A stretch of 64,000 nt of DNA from VXNE01 sp965261535. GTDB taxonomy: Bacteria > Pseudomonadota > Gammaproteobacteria > Pseudomonadales > Azotimanducaceae. The stretch is from NCBI GenBank assembly GCA_965261535.1, contig OZ253469.1, forward strand, positions 2,046,001-2,110,000, in the 5' to 3' direction. A program made the translations under genes and the position numbers. Each line of letters opens with the position of its first letter. Position 1 is the stretch's first letter. Of the stretch, positions 20,982-30,252 are shown piece after piece. The notes under the pieces were generated by a model. The model was given only the letters and a program-made list of their open reading frames with translations, did no database searches and was not told where the DNA came from.

Positions 20982-22355
20982 ATGACGCACATTCTTGTTG
21001 TCGAGCCGAACCGCGGATACCGCGAGCAGTTGTGCGATCTACTTGAGCGCAATGGTTATACCGTCGACCGCGCTTCGCGATTTCCACCGTCAGGCACCAA
21101 ACAATTCGCGGCGGTAGTTGCCGACGCTAGTTCGACGTCGGGCTCCCGCATCGGCTACCCGCTGGATCGGAATGTCCCTCTTATCCTTATCGCCGACAAG
21201 GCAAGCATACGTGCCGCAGTAGCCGCCATTCGCGAAGGCGCGGCCGACTATCTGCCGCGCTCTCTCGACTCTTGCGAACTGCTGGGAGCGCTTGAACGCG
21301 TCACCTCGCACGATGCCGACAATGCTCCACATCCACCAAGACACGATACTTGGCTCCTGCGGGGTTCCTGTCGCGCGATGCGGGAACTGTTCCAGCGAAT
21401 AGACATGGTCGCACCCACCGAGTCTACCGTGTTGATTGAAGGCGAACCCGGCACCGGCAAGGAACTCGTGGCGCGCGCGTTGCACGCGTCTGGCCAGCGC
21501 CGCCACGCGCCCTTGATCTCCCTCAACTGTGCCGCCACCCCCCAGTCCCTCATCGAGTCGGAACTGTTCGGCCACGGCCCGGCAAGTGCGCCGGCGGCCG
21601 GTCTCTTGCAAGCCGCTGATGGAGGTACGTTGTTTCTCAAGGAAGTCGGCGAGTTGCCGCTTTCGACGCAAGACCGCTTCATCCGATTCTTTGGTGGATC
21701 TGCAACGCGAGCTCCAGACTTCCCCCGCAACGAAGGCCACGCAACCGCGACTACGCGCTGGCCCGATGTCCGCGTGATTGCGGCAACGCATCGCAATATC
21801 GAGCGCTTGGCGATGAACGGACAGTTCCGCCAAGAACTGTTTCATCACCTCAACGCGGTGACGCTGACGGTTCCGCCGCTGCGGCGACGGGGCGAGGATG
21901 TCGTCGTGCTTGCCAAGGCTCTGCTCGACCGCCATTCCGTCTCGATGAACAAGCCTGGATTGACATTTTCCAACGAGGCGCTTGCCGCGATCGCGGAATA
22001 CCACTGGCCTGGGAACCTGCGAGAACTCGAAAATGCCGTCGAACACGCTGTGATTCTGTGCGAGCACACCGAGATCAGTGCCGAACTTCTCGCCATTGAC
22101 GACGGTCGACTGCAAGAGGCCGGCTGGTCGGACGGCGAACCCGGTCCAGCCGTGAACGACGACGATCCAGGAGACAACGTTTCGCTACAGGACTACTTCG
22201 TCCGGTTCGTTACCGATAACCAGGACCGTTTTACTGAGACCGAACTTGCAGTGAAGCTCGGTATTAGCCGAAAGAACCTCTGGGAGCGGCGGAAGCGCTA
22301 CAACATTCCGCGCCGGCGCACACGCACTCGCCGACCACGCCGGGATTTCGGCTAG
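20982..22355 (+). CDS. CbrB-like response regulator, degenerate sigma-54 activator
   Basis: 457 residues: receiver (1-115), AAA+ domain (about 125-365) and Fis-type HTH (about 415-450). Position between gluQ and pcnB marks it as the CbrB orthologue. The receiver keeps the phospho-acceptor-like Asp (VVADAS) but lacks the acidic pair (VEPN) and has Arg for the conserved Lys. Walker A is GEPGTGKE. The GAFTGA loop that touches sigma-54 is deleted: ELFGH runs through a short Ala-rich stretch into the next helix. Walker B is LFLKEVG instead of LFLDEIG, and the second arginine-finger position is His. The HTH LGISRKNLWERRKRYNIP is well conserved. It may act as a DNA-binding protein without sigma-54 activation, or be decaying. 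No sensor kinase gene is present. Confidence 0.85.
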   Translation: MTHILVVEPNRGYREQLCDLLERNGYTVDRASRFPPSGTKQFAAVVADASSTSGSRIGYPLDRNVPLILIADKASIRAAVAAIREGAADYLPRSLDSCELLGALERVTSHDADNAPHPPRHDTWLLRGSCRAMRELFQRIDMVAPTESTVLIEGEPGTGKELVARALHASGQRRHAPLISLNCAATPQSLIESELFGHGPASAPAAGLLQAADGGTLFLKEVGELPLSTQDRFIRFFGGSATRAPDFPRNEGHATATTRWPDVRVIAATHRNIERLAMNGQFRQELFHHLNAVTLTVPPLRRRGEDVVVLAKALLDRHSVSMNKPGLTFSNEALAAIAEYHWPGNLRELENAVEHAVILCEHTEISAELLAIDDGRLQEAGWSDGEPGPAVNDDDPGDNVSLQDYFVRFVTDNQDRFTETELAVKLGISRKNLWERRKRYNIPRRRTRTRRPRRDFG

Positions 22356-22432
22356 CGGCCACAAAAACGGACTTCCCCTTTTCCCACCGGCACCCTAACA
22401 TCGCCCCCACAAATCCGAACAGCGAAAGTTTC

Positions 22433-23710
22433 TTGAGCGAAGCGCCACCTCCAAGAACCGTCAATCCGCAACTCCACCAGAACGTTTTGTCGGCGAATGC
22501 GATCACCGTCGTCAAAGGGCTCCGCGAAGCGGATTTCGAGGCCTACCTGGTCGGTGGCTGTGTGAGGGATCTGCTCCTTGGCGGCACGCCAAAGGACTTC
22601 GACGTCGCCACAGATGCCACGCCGGAGGAAGTCAAGGCAGTGTTTCCTCGCGCGCGGCTCGTGGGACGACGATTTCGCATAGCCCATGTACAGTTCCGCA
22701 GCGAATTCATTGAAGTCTCGACCTTCCGGCGCGGCAATCCCGAAGACACGGACGACGACCAGATCGAGTCCGACGCGAATCATCGCTCGGTGGATGGCGT
22801 CATCCTGCGGGACAATCTCTACGGTACGCGAGATGAAGACGCGCTTCGTCGCGACTTTACTGTCAATGCCCTCTACTACGATCCCATCGATGATGTGCTG
22901 TTGGATTACAGTGACGGCTTGCGGGATATCGGGGATCGCACCCTTCGGACCATCGGCGACCCGAAAACGCGTTTTCGCGAAGACCCTGTTCGAATCCTGC
23001 GGGCGATAAGGTTCGCCGCGAAACTCGGTTTTCGACTCCATGCCGACACCGAGCGCGCCATCGCCCCACTCGGCGAACTATTGACCGCGATATCACCGTC
23101 GCGCCTGTTCGACGAGTTCAACAAGCTGTTCATGCGGGGGCATGCTGCTTCTGCGTGGACGCTCATGCGCCGATTCGGCCTTCCCGAAATCCTCTTTCCG
23201 TTGTTCGAAAATGAAGACTCCATCGTCCGCGTAGCGCTGCAAAGCACCGATGATCGCATCCGAGAGGACAAGCCGGTGACAAGCGGTTTCCTATTTGCCG
23301 CCATGTGCTGGCCCGAGTTCCAACGACGAAGCGCGCTTTCCGCCACCTCCAGGAATGCAGCGGACGAACGACTGAAGGCCGCTCACGCCGTCATTGGTGA
23401 ACAGGCGTTGACCGTTGCAATTCCCCGGCGCCTGAGTTTCTTCATCCGCGATGTTTGGCGACTGCAAACGCGCCTGGAACGAAAGACGGCGGAGGGCATC
23501 CTCGAACACCCCCGATTTCGCGCGGCTTACGACTTCCTGGCGCTTCGCGCGGAGGTGGGCGAAGCGGACCCTGAACTCGTTCAATGGTGGACGGACATCC
23601 AGACGATCCAAGAGACTCAGGAGAATGCCCCAGTATCGCAACCGAGAAGGCGCCGACGACGATACCGTGGTCGCAAAGCCGCGGATGGCCACCAGATTCG
23701 ACCCGAATAG
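22433..23710 (+). CDS. pcnB: Poly(A) polymerase I
   Basis: Adds 3' poly(A) tails that mark RNA for decay. 425 residues. The nucleotidyltransferase signature GGCVRDLLLGGTPKDFDVAT contains the catalytic aspartates; RDFTVNALYYD and the RFAAKLGF helices follow as in the class II nucleotidyltransferase family. The basic C-terminus (RRRRRRYRGRK) is typical of PcnB rather than of CCA-adding enzymes. TTG start at 22433. The usual downstream folK is not found. Confidence 0.93.
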   Translation: MSEAPPPRTVNPQLHQNVLSANAITVVKGLREADFEAYLVGGCVRDLLLGGTPKDFDVATDATPEEVKAVFPRARLVGRRFRIAHVQFRSEFIEVSTFRRGNPEDTDDDQIESDANHRSVDGVILRDNLYGTRDEDALRRDFTVNALYYDPIDDVLLDYSDGLRDIGDRTLRTIGDPKTRFREDPVRILRAIRFAAKLGFRLHADTERAIAPLGELLTAISPSRLFDEFNKLFMRGHAASAWTLMRRFGLPEILFPLFENEDSIVRVALQSTDDRIREDKPVTSGFLFAAMCWPEFQRRSALSATSRNAADERLKAAHAVIGEQALTVAIPRRLSFFIRDVWRLQTRLERKTAEGILEHPRFRAAYDFLALRAEVGEADPELVQWWTDIQTIQETQENAPVSQPRRRRRRYRGRKAADGHQIRPE

Positions 23711-23787
23711 TGCGCGCGAACTTGTGCAGCATCACCTGTTGCTCGGAGTCTATCCCGGGCTGGGCCAAGGGCCCTTGGCACTGAAAC

Positions 23788-24477
23788 ATGAATGCGCGCC
23801 ACACTGATTCGACTGCTTCCGGCCTGACGGATCCCGCCAGCCCACTTCCCGGCTACATCGCGATCGAAGGTCCGATCGGCGTCGGCAAGACGACGCTTGC
23901 CAGACGGTTGGCGGAGTCTTTCGGCTATCCCCTGTTGCTTGAACCGTCCACTGAGAACCCGTTCCTGGATCGGTTTTACCGAGAAGGACGCCGCCACGCA
24001 CTGCCGACGCAACTCTGTTTTCTGCTACATCGCGCGCAGCAGATCGCGCAGGTCCGAGATGATCTGTTGGGGTCCATCCTGGTCGCCGATTTCCTGATCG
24101 AAAAGGACAGGTTGTTCGCGGAACTCAATCTGGACAAGAACGAGTTGGAACTCTACGACCGGATCCACCAGGCCCTGGACCTGAAACCGCCGTCCCCGGA
24201 CCTTGTCGTATATTTGCAGGCACCCGTGTCCGTGTTGCTGCGCCGCATCCGACGGCGAGGGATAGGCTTCGAGCAGCAGATGGACGCCAACTACCTGACA
24301 GCGCTTTGCTCAGCCTACACCGAGTTTTTCCACTACTACGACCGGGCACCGCTTCTGATCGTGAACGCTGCCAACGTGGACTTCGGTAACGACCAACACT
24401 TCGATTCCCTGGTGGAACGTCTGGCCGACATGGAAGGCACTCGCCAGTATTTCAACCCCGATCCAACGTTGTTGTAA
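23788..24477 (+). CDS. Deoxynucleoside kinase
   Basis: A 229-residue P-loop kinase of the deoxyadenosine/deoxyguanosine kinase family that phosphorylates deoxynucleosides for salvage. Walker A GPIGVGKTT is near residue 31, followed by LPTQLCFLLHRAQQ and the LID-region arginines RRIRRRGIGFEQ. In many gammaproteobacteria a gene of this kind sits beside folK and panB; here folK is missing and the kinase follows pcnB after 77 bp. It is followed 14 bp later by panB, so an operon is likely. Confidence 0.87.
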   Translation: MNARHTDSTASGLTDPASPLPGYIAIEGPIGVGKTTLARRLAESFGYPLLLEPSTENPFLDRFYREGRRHALPTQLCFLLHRAQQIAQVRDDLLGSILVADFLIEKDRLFAELNLDKNELELYDRIHQALDLKPPSPDLVVYLQAPVSVLLRRIRRRGIGFEQQMDANYLTALCSAYTEFFHYYDRAPLLIVNAANVDFGNDQHFDSLVERLADMEGTRQYFNPDPTLL

Positions 24478-24491
24478 GCAAGGGTCCCGCA

Positions 24492-25313
24492 ATGAGCAGC
24501 CAGACAAGAACCGCGCCGGTCTCCATCAACACCCTGTCGGCCATGAAAAGGCACCATGAGAAGTTCGCGGCATTGACGGCTTACGACGCCCTGTTTGCAG
24601 AACTCATCAGCAACGCTGGCGTCGACGTGTTACTCGTAGGGGACTCCCTCGGCATGGTGTTACAGGGCCAAGACAGTACCCTGCCCGTCACGCTCGATGA
24701 CGTGATCTATCACATGCAATGCGTCAAGACCGGGAACAGGGGGAGCCTCATCATGGCCGATCTGCCTTTCATGACCTACGCATCATCTTCTCAATCATTG
24801 GAGAGCGCTGCCGCGTTGATGCGCGCTGGGGCGCACATGGTGAAGCTTGAAGGCGGAGCCTGGCTCTCCGAGTCGACGCGTTTACTCAGCGAACGCGGTA
24901 TTCCGGTTTGCGCCCACATGGGCCTGACGCCCCAATCCATCAACCGCCTGGGCGGCTTTCGCGTACAGGGACGGAACACCGAACAAGCCAACGAGATCAT
25001 CGAGGAAGCAACAATACTCGAAGAAGCTGGCGCCTCGATTCTGTTGCTCGAATGTGTGCCGATGTCCCTGGCCAAGACGATCACGGAGCGTTTACGTATT
25101 CCCGTTATCGGCATTGGCGCGGGTCCTCACACAGATGGACAGATCATGGTGATGCACGACATGTTGGGTTTGACGCCGCCATCGATGCGCGTGCCAAAAT
25201 TCGTCAAGAACTTCCTGCCCGAGAGCAAGGCGGGTATTCCCGGCGCTTTCGAAGCGTACGCTACAGCGGTGAAGGAAGGCATTTTCCCTGGTCCCGAGCA
25301 CTGTTTCACCTAA
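24492..25313 (+). CDS. panB: 3-methyl-2-oxobutanoate hydroxymethyltransferase
   Basis: First step of pantothenate synthesis: adds a hydroxymethyl group from methylene-THF to ketoisovalerate. 273 residues with the TIM-barrel signatures LLVGDSLGMV, VKLEGG, HMGLTPQS and IGIGAGP. AAGGGTCCCGCA lies before the ATG. panC follows after 32 bp. Confidence 0.96.
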   Translation: MSSQTRTAPVSINTLSAMKRHHEKFAALTAYDALFAELISNAGVDVLLVGDSLGMVLQGQDSTLPVTLDDVIYHMQCVKTGNRGSLIMADLPFMTYASSSQSLESAAALMRAGAHMVKLEGGAWLSESTRLLSERGIPVCAHMGLTPQSINRLGGFRVQGRNTEQANEIIEEATILEEAGASILLLECVPMSLAKTITERLRIPVIGIGAGPHTDGQIMVMHDMLGLTPPSMRVPKFVKNFLPESKAGIPGAFEAYATAVKEGIFPGPEHCFT

Positions 25314-25345
25314 TCCGCCTGACGAAGATCATTTGGTTTCAATCA

Positions 25346-26182
25346 GTGGAGACGGTATCGACAATCCAGAATCTGCGAGCGGCGCTGCAAGGAGCGGCGG
25401 GAGTTGGTCTCGTACCGACCATGGGCAACCTTCACGATGGCCACATGGCACTTGTCCACGCCTCGGTTGGACGCTGCGCAGTTACCGTCGTCAGCATCTT
25501 CGTCAATCCGCTGCAATTTGGTCCCCTTGAGGACTTCGACAACTATCCAAGAACGCTACGCGCCGACACGGCGAGACTCGAATCCGCTGGTGTCGATCTT
25601 GTCTTCGCGCCGCCATTACAGGAAGTTTTTTCCCCTGCGAGTCAGGCGGTGAAGGTGACGCTTCCGTCGCTGTCCCGGCTTCTGTGCGGGCGCCGCCGTC
25701 CCGGACACTTCGATGGCGTGGCCACGGTTGTCGCCAAGCTGTTCAATATCGTTGGGTCCGACTACGCCTTTTTCGGTGAAAAGGATTGGCAACAGCTCAC
25801 CCTGATTCGATCAATGGTGCGGTACTTGCACATCCCGACAACCATCATCGGCGTGCCCACCGTGCGCGCTGCCGACGGCCTGGCACTGTCGAGCAGGAAC
25901 CAGTATCTGTCGGACGCCGAACGCGCGGTCGCGCCCGCCCTGTATCGAACCTTGTGTTTGGTCCGCGATGCCATCCGACGCGGCATCCGGCGTTACCGTT
26001 TTCTCGAGCAGGATGGGCGAAATACGCTCGACGCTGCCGGATTTGAAGTCGATTACGTCGCGGTCCGCGATGCGAACACGCTCCGCAGTCCCCGAGCCCA
26101 GAGCGAACGCCTGCGCATCCTGGCAGCCGCCAGATTGGGCAAAGCGCGCCTGATCGACAATATCGACGCGGGTCCGGGCTAG
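25346..26182 (+). CDS. panC: Pantothenate synthetase
   Basis: Joins pantoate and beta-alanine with ATP. 278 residues. PTMGNLHDGH carries the HIGH-type histidines, FVNPLQFGP and FGEKDWQQL are in place, and LALSSRNQYL forms the KMSKS-equivalent. The GTG at 25346 gives the family N-terminus; a longer open reading back into panB is an overlap artefact. The stop TAG shares its last base with the GTG of pgi. No panD is seen between panC and pgi. Confidence 0.93.
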   Translation: METVSTIQNLRAALQGAAGVGLVPTMGNLHDGHMALVHASVGRCAVTVVSIFVNPLQFGPLEDFDNYPRTLRADTARLESAGVDLVFAPPLQEVFSPASQAVKVTLPSLSRLLCGRRRPGHFDGVATVVAKLFNIVGSDYAFFGEKDWQQLTLIRSMVRYLHIPTTIIGVPTVRAADGLALSSRNQYLSDAERAVAPALYRTLCLVRDAIRRGIRRYRFLEQDGRNTLDAAGFEVDYVAVRDANTLRSPRAQSERLRILAAARLGKARLIDNIDAGPG

Positions 26183-27732
26183 TGACGGGTCCGGAAGACC
26201 TACCGTCCTGGAAACAACTCGAGGGCCTTTCGGCGCAAGAACGTCGTGCAAGCCCCGGCGGTCCCGCGCCGAAGCGTCTCGGCACCAGCGGACTACTGAT
26301 GGACTTTTCCCGGCAGCGCGTGGATGACGAAATCATCGATGCGCTGATCACGCTTGCCGAAGAGAGCGGCCTGCAATCCGCCATCGACGACCTGTTCGAG
26401 GGCGCTATCGTCAACGCATCGGAAGGTCGGGCCGCCTTGCACACCGCACTGCGCGCGCCACATGGCCAAAGGCCCGAAGCCGTCGCCGATGTGATCGAAG
26501 CAGAACAGGCGCGAATGTTGGATCTCGCGAGGCGCGTGCGAGACGGTCACTGGCGCGGCGCCACCGGCAAGCCGTTCTCCACCGTGGTGCACATTGGCAT
26601 TGGCGGCTCACGCCTCGGCCCCGAACTCGTCGTGAAAGCACTCGGGGGAGATTTGGATATTCGCTTTCTCTCGAACGTGGACGGAACCGCCGCAATCCGA
26701 GCGTTCATGCACCTCGACCCCAATGAAACCCTGATCGTCGTTGCCTCCAAGTCATTCGAGACGCTGGAAACGATGTCCAACGCACGCTATGCCCGAAGCT
26801 GGCTGCTCGAGCGGACCGGGGATGCGAACGCCGTCGGGCGTCACTTCGTCGCGGTGACCGCCAACATCGACGCCGCGCGCCGTTTTGGTATTCCCGCGAG
26901 CCGCTGTTTCAGGATGTGGGACTGGGTCGGCGGTCGCTATTCGCTCTGGTCGGCGGTGGGGCTGCCGATCGCGCTCGCCCTGGGAGAAGCGGGTTTTCGC
27001 GAACTCGTTGACGGCGCCCACCACATGGACCAGCACTTCCGAACCTCGCGTCTTGCGGAAAACCTTCCTGCGATGCTGGCGCTGCTCGGAATCTGGAATG
27101 GCAACTTCCTCGGCGCTTCCACGCACGCGGTGTTGGTCTACGACCACCGTCTGGCGATGCTGCCCCAATTTCTGCAACAACTGGAAATGGAGAGCAACGG
27201 CAAGTCGGTCCGCAACGACGGCGACCCGTCACGCGTGCCTACGGCGCCGGTGGTCTGGGGAGGCGAAGAAACCGACGGCCAGCACGCGTTCCATCAATTA
27301 CTGCATCAGGGAATGCGTGCCTTCAGCGCCGATTTCATCACCGTTGCCAACCCCGGCCATGACCTCGTCGACCAGCACCGGTGGCTACTGGCAAACTGCG
27401 TCGGCCAAGGCGAAGCCATGTTTGCGGGTGCCGCGACGAGGGATCCTTCGACCGACGCGCCGCATCGAGCCGTCGCCGGGAACCATCCATCTACGACCAT
27501 CCTGCTCGACCGCCTCGATGGCCGGAACCTCGGCATGTTGCTCGCGCTGTATGAGCACAAGGTGTTCTGTCAGAGCGTAGTCTGGCGAATCAATCCATTC
27601 GACCAATGGGGCGTAGAACTCGGCAAGCAGATTGCGCACCGTGTCTACACTGCGCTTGGCACAGGCCCCGACGATACCATGGACAAATCTACCGCCAACC
27701 TTGTCGATACGTTGAAGAAGCACCGGAACTAG
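26182..27732 (+). CDS. pgi: Glucose-6-phosphate isomerase
   Basis: Interconverts glucose-6-phosphate and fructose-6-phosphate. 516 residues, slightly shorter than the E. coli enzyme. The motifs HIGIGGSRLGP, SKSFETLETM, QQLEMESNGKSV (active-site Glu) and DGQHAFHQLLHQG (active-site His) and the C-terminal Lys region (WGVELGKQIA) are present. GTG start coupled to the panC stop. In Pseudomonas acs follows directly; here a 5-kb operon intervenes. Confidence 0.95.
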   Translation: MTGPEDLPSWKQLEGLSAQERRASPGGPAPKRLGTSGLLMDFSRQRVDDEIIDALITLAEESGLQSAIDDLFEGAIVNASEGRAALHTALRAPHGQRPEAVADVIEAEQARMLDLARRVRDGHWRGATGKPFSTVVHIGIGGSRLGPELVVKALGGDLDIRFLSNVDGTAAIRAFMHLDPNETLIVVASKSFETLETMSNARYARSWLLERTGDANAVGRHFVAVTANIDAARRFGIPASRCFRMWDWVGGRYSLWSAVGLPIALALGEAGFRELVDGAHHMDQHFRTSRLAENLPAMLALLGIWNGNFLGASTHAVLVYDHRLAMLPQFLQQLEMESNGKSVRNDGDPSRVPTAPVVWGGEETDGQHAFHQLLHQGMRAFSADFITVANPGHDLVDQHRWLLANCVGQGEAMFAGAATRDPSTDAPHRAVAGNHPSTTILLDRLDGRNLGMLLALYEHKVFCQSVVWRINPFDQWGVELGKQIAHRVYTALGTGPDDTMDKSTANLVDTLKKHRN

Positions 27733-27883
27733 TCCAAATGTGGCAACAAGCATTTCTTTGGAAGTCCTGCCAAGAACAACATTGTCTTCGACTTGCTTGC
27801 TCCATCCCACCCGAGCCAGACCAGTCCATATGTGGTGTCGTCACCGCAGCAACGGGGTGGACGCGCCTTGAAGGAACAATAAG

Positions 27884-29629
27884 ATGACGGTGCCAAAGAT
27901 CACGGCCGATCAAATCTCAGTGCGGGAAGTTCTTACAAAGTACGAAGAAGAGTTCGCCGCGATGGCCCGCGCTGTGGAGAATGGCGAGTTCGCGCTTTGG
28001 GTCGGATCGGGGATCTCGCGTAATGCTCCCAATCTTGGCGACCTGATCGAGCGGGCACTGGATTTCTTGCGCGAGGGCGCCAACTGCATCGCGACCAGAG
28101 ATACCTATAATTCAGCCTTCGAGGAGGCACTCAGGCTGGCCAACTTCGAGCCAGCCGATCTGAGCGGCCAGTTCGGAACACCGCTTGCCAACTGGCCGCA
28201 GCGCAACAAGATCATCAACAGACTTTGGAACAAATATTCGCGCCTACTAGACATCCGAATCAAGGCTAAGCCCGCGGATTTCATGCTATGGGAAGCAGTC
28301 GATATACGGGAAGCGTTTGCGGACCCTGCGCCACCCGCAACCGAACATCTATGTATAGCGATCCTTATCCTAGAGGGCGCCGTCGATACGATCGCCTCGG
28401 CCAACTGGGATGGGTTCATCGAGTCCGCCATCGCAAGACTCAGCCCGGGCGCGCATAGCGTGCTGCAGGTGGCGGTCGATTCCAATCAGCTACGCAGTCC
28501 AACCAGCCAAGCAAAACTCCTCAAATTCCATGGCTGCGTCATCTATGCGACGCAGGATCCGGAAACCTTCCGCAAGTATTTGACTGGCAGCCACACGCAA
28601 ATCATCAAATGGGCCGATGAATCAATGTTCGCCGCGATGCGCGACGCTTTGGTAGCCGTCGCTACACATCAGAAATCTCTGGTGATCGGCCTGTCGATCC
28701 AAGACAACAACCTGCAAAGCATTTTCTCGAAGGCAAAGCAGGTAAACGCATGGCCTTGGCCGTGCGAGCCACACGCACCTGGCCATGTCTTTTGCGAGGA
28801 CGTCATCAAAGAAGGTCAAAGCGATATCCTCAAGATCGTTTATGGTGATGCCTATAATGACAACATCGATGCGATCCACGCCAGCACTCATTTGCGGGCA
28901 TGGGGAGAGCAGGCCTTGCTCGCGTTGGTTCTCAAGCTTATCGCTGACAAGCTGAAGAAACTCATGGAGATTGCACTGAACGAGGCCAACAAGGCGTCGA
29001 TGGCAACCGAGTTCGCGGCGCTGCTCATCGGCCTGCGCGACCGTGTCGCAGATCTGGTGATCGGCGATCGCACGGCTTTTACTAACGCAGCTATCACATC
29101 GTGGTCTCGCTTGTTGTCGCTTTTTCGCCGTGGCACTTTGCCAGCCAATTCCCAAGCGTACGAAGTGGTTAGCAGCGCCGCGCCCGACAATCTCGAGGCT
29201 GATCAGAATGCGCTGGCTAATGGGCTTGGGCGCTTGGGTCTTGCTCTCTGTTTACTCCAGCATGGTCGCGTCGCCGAACGTTGGGAACTTGGACAGGCGG
29301 CGGCACCGGAAACTACAGCCGGCGCCCTAACCGCCCGCGGAAGCTGGGAGACGGCGCCGGATCGGCCGCTGTTCCTAGTCAAATCCGCTACCCAAGCAAT
29401 CGAACTCCAACGCAATGGCGCCTTCACCAATGTCAATGCGATCGTGGTGCATGCGGACAACGCGTGGCATAGCCTCAGCCGAGGAGGCACTGGCATTCGC
29501 CGCCCGCACGGAACACCGGGTCGGACCGGACGGGTCCAAACGACTCATGTTAGTCTTGGCAACCTGATCGAAGCGTGCGACGATGCGGACGCCCTCAAGG
29601 AGCGGTTTGTGGCGGAGATGACGCTATGA
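27884..29629 (+). CDS. SIR2-domain effector protein (putative NADase) of a defence operon
   Basis: 581 residues. The N-terminal half is a SIR2-like Rossmann domain: LWVGSGIS with G41-S45 for the NAD-binding GAGxS, ASANWDG with Asn174 and Asp176, and KFHG with the catalytic-type His216. In phage-defence proteins such SIR2 domains hydrolyse NAD+. The C-terminal half (about 300-581) is mostly helical and not recognised. The start ATG has AAGGAAC upstream. Its stop overlaps the next gene (ATGA), and three co-linear genes follow as one unit. I infer that it is the toxic effector released or activated by the SMC partner. Confidence 0.82.
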   Translation: MTVPKITADQISVREVLTKYEEEFAAMARAVENGEFALWVGSGISRNAPNLGDLIERALDFLREGANCIATRDTYNSAFEEALRLANFEPADLSGQFGTPLANWPQRNKIINRLWNKYSRLLDIRIKAKPADFMLWEAVDIREAFADPAPPATEHLCIAILILEGAVDTIASANWDGFIESAIARLSPGAHSVLQVAVDSNQLRSPTSQAKLLKFHGCVIYATQDPETFRKYLTGSHTQIIKWADESMFAAMRDALVAVATHQKSLVIGLSIQDNNLQSIFSKAKQVNAWPWPCEPHAPGHVFCEDVIKEGQSDILKIVYGDAYNDNIDAIHASTHLRAWGEQALLALVLKLIADKLKKLMEIALNEANKASMATEFAALLIGLRDRVADLVIGDRTAFTNAAITSWSRLLSLFRRGTLPANSQAYEVVSSAAPDNLEADQNALANGLGRLGLALCLLQHGRVAERWELGQAAAPETTAGALTARGSWETAPDRPLFLVKSATQAIELQRNGAFTNVNAIVVHADNAWHSLSRGGTGIRRPHGTPGRTGRVQTTHVSLGNLIEACDDADALKERFVAEMTL

Positions 29630-30252
29630 GCGATTCCCCGCTGGTCAATGTGATTCTGGGCCGGCTGCGTGAGGCAGGTTATCGTGATCTTGCAGCGCCC
29701 TTTCAGGTAGCGTCGGTTGAATTCAAGTTTACTGCCGCCCTACGCGGCAGTAATCGGCGCGCGCTCGATCTTGTCTTGGTGGTCGACACCACGACGGGCA
29801 AGTTTGGCGATCGCGACGGGGCACGTGTGCGTGAGCGGATCAGCGCGCTCAACCGAGCGCTAGACGTCACGGGATCACGCTATGTCGTTACTGTCATTCT
29901 CGCTGGCGCTACCCTGGGCCAGGACATCGAAGTACTGGCAGAAACCTGCCGCGTGCTGCATGTGGACAGTCTCCCTCTTAATGCGAATGGTGAACCTGCG
30001 GATGATGCGGCTTGCAACCAGCTCGAGGACCGGATCAGAGTCCTGTTGCCGCTGACCTTGCCGTCACCGCTTATCGTGACGGAAAGTGATAGCGGCCCGG
30101 CGATGGATCAGGTAGCGCGCGCTTTGTCGTCCGAAGTGGACGAGACATTGTTGACTGCTGTGACCACCGCTTCGCAGCAGGGTGAGCAGGCGGTGACAGA
30201 CGCATTGGCTTCTGTGCTTGGTGCGGTTTTGGTGATCGAGGAGGAAGAATGA
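29626..30252 (+). CDS. Small middle component of the SIR2-SMC operon
   Basis: 208 residues counted from ATG 29626, which overlaps the SIR2 gene stop. No family is certain. An N-terminal alpha/beta part contains VEFKFTA and LDLVLVVDTTTG, followed by a VTVILAGATLG strand; the C-terminus is acidic (VIEEEE). In position and size it matches the middle component of ABC-three-component systems (LmuC of Lamassu, DdmB of Vibrio DdmABC). It probably bridges effector and ATPase. Its stop overlaps the SMC start by four bases. Confidence 0.65.
   Translation: MSDSPLVNVILGRLREAGYRDLAAPFQVASVEFKFTAALRGSNRRALDLVLVVDTTTGKFGDRDGARVRERISALNRALDVTGSRYVVTVILAGATLGQDIEVLAETCRVLHVDSLPLNANGEPADDAACNQLEDRIRVLLPLTLPSPLIVTESDSGPAMDQVARALSSEVDETLLTAVTTASQQGEQAVTDALASVLGAVLVIEEEE

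Noticed and set aside
20505..21087. Open frames on both strands encoding 15-residue repeats across the 45-bp array
   Set aside because: The unit is stop-free in several frames by composition, so long frames are expected; no start site or domain supports a protein.
24908..25345. N-terminal extension of panC into panB
   Set aside because: PanC family proteins begin at the VETVSTI position; the extension is panB read in another frame.
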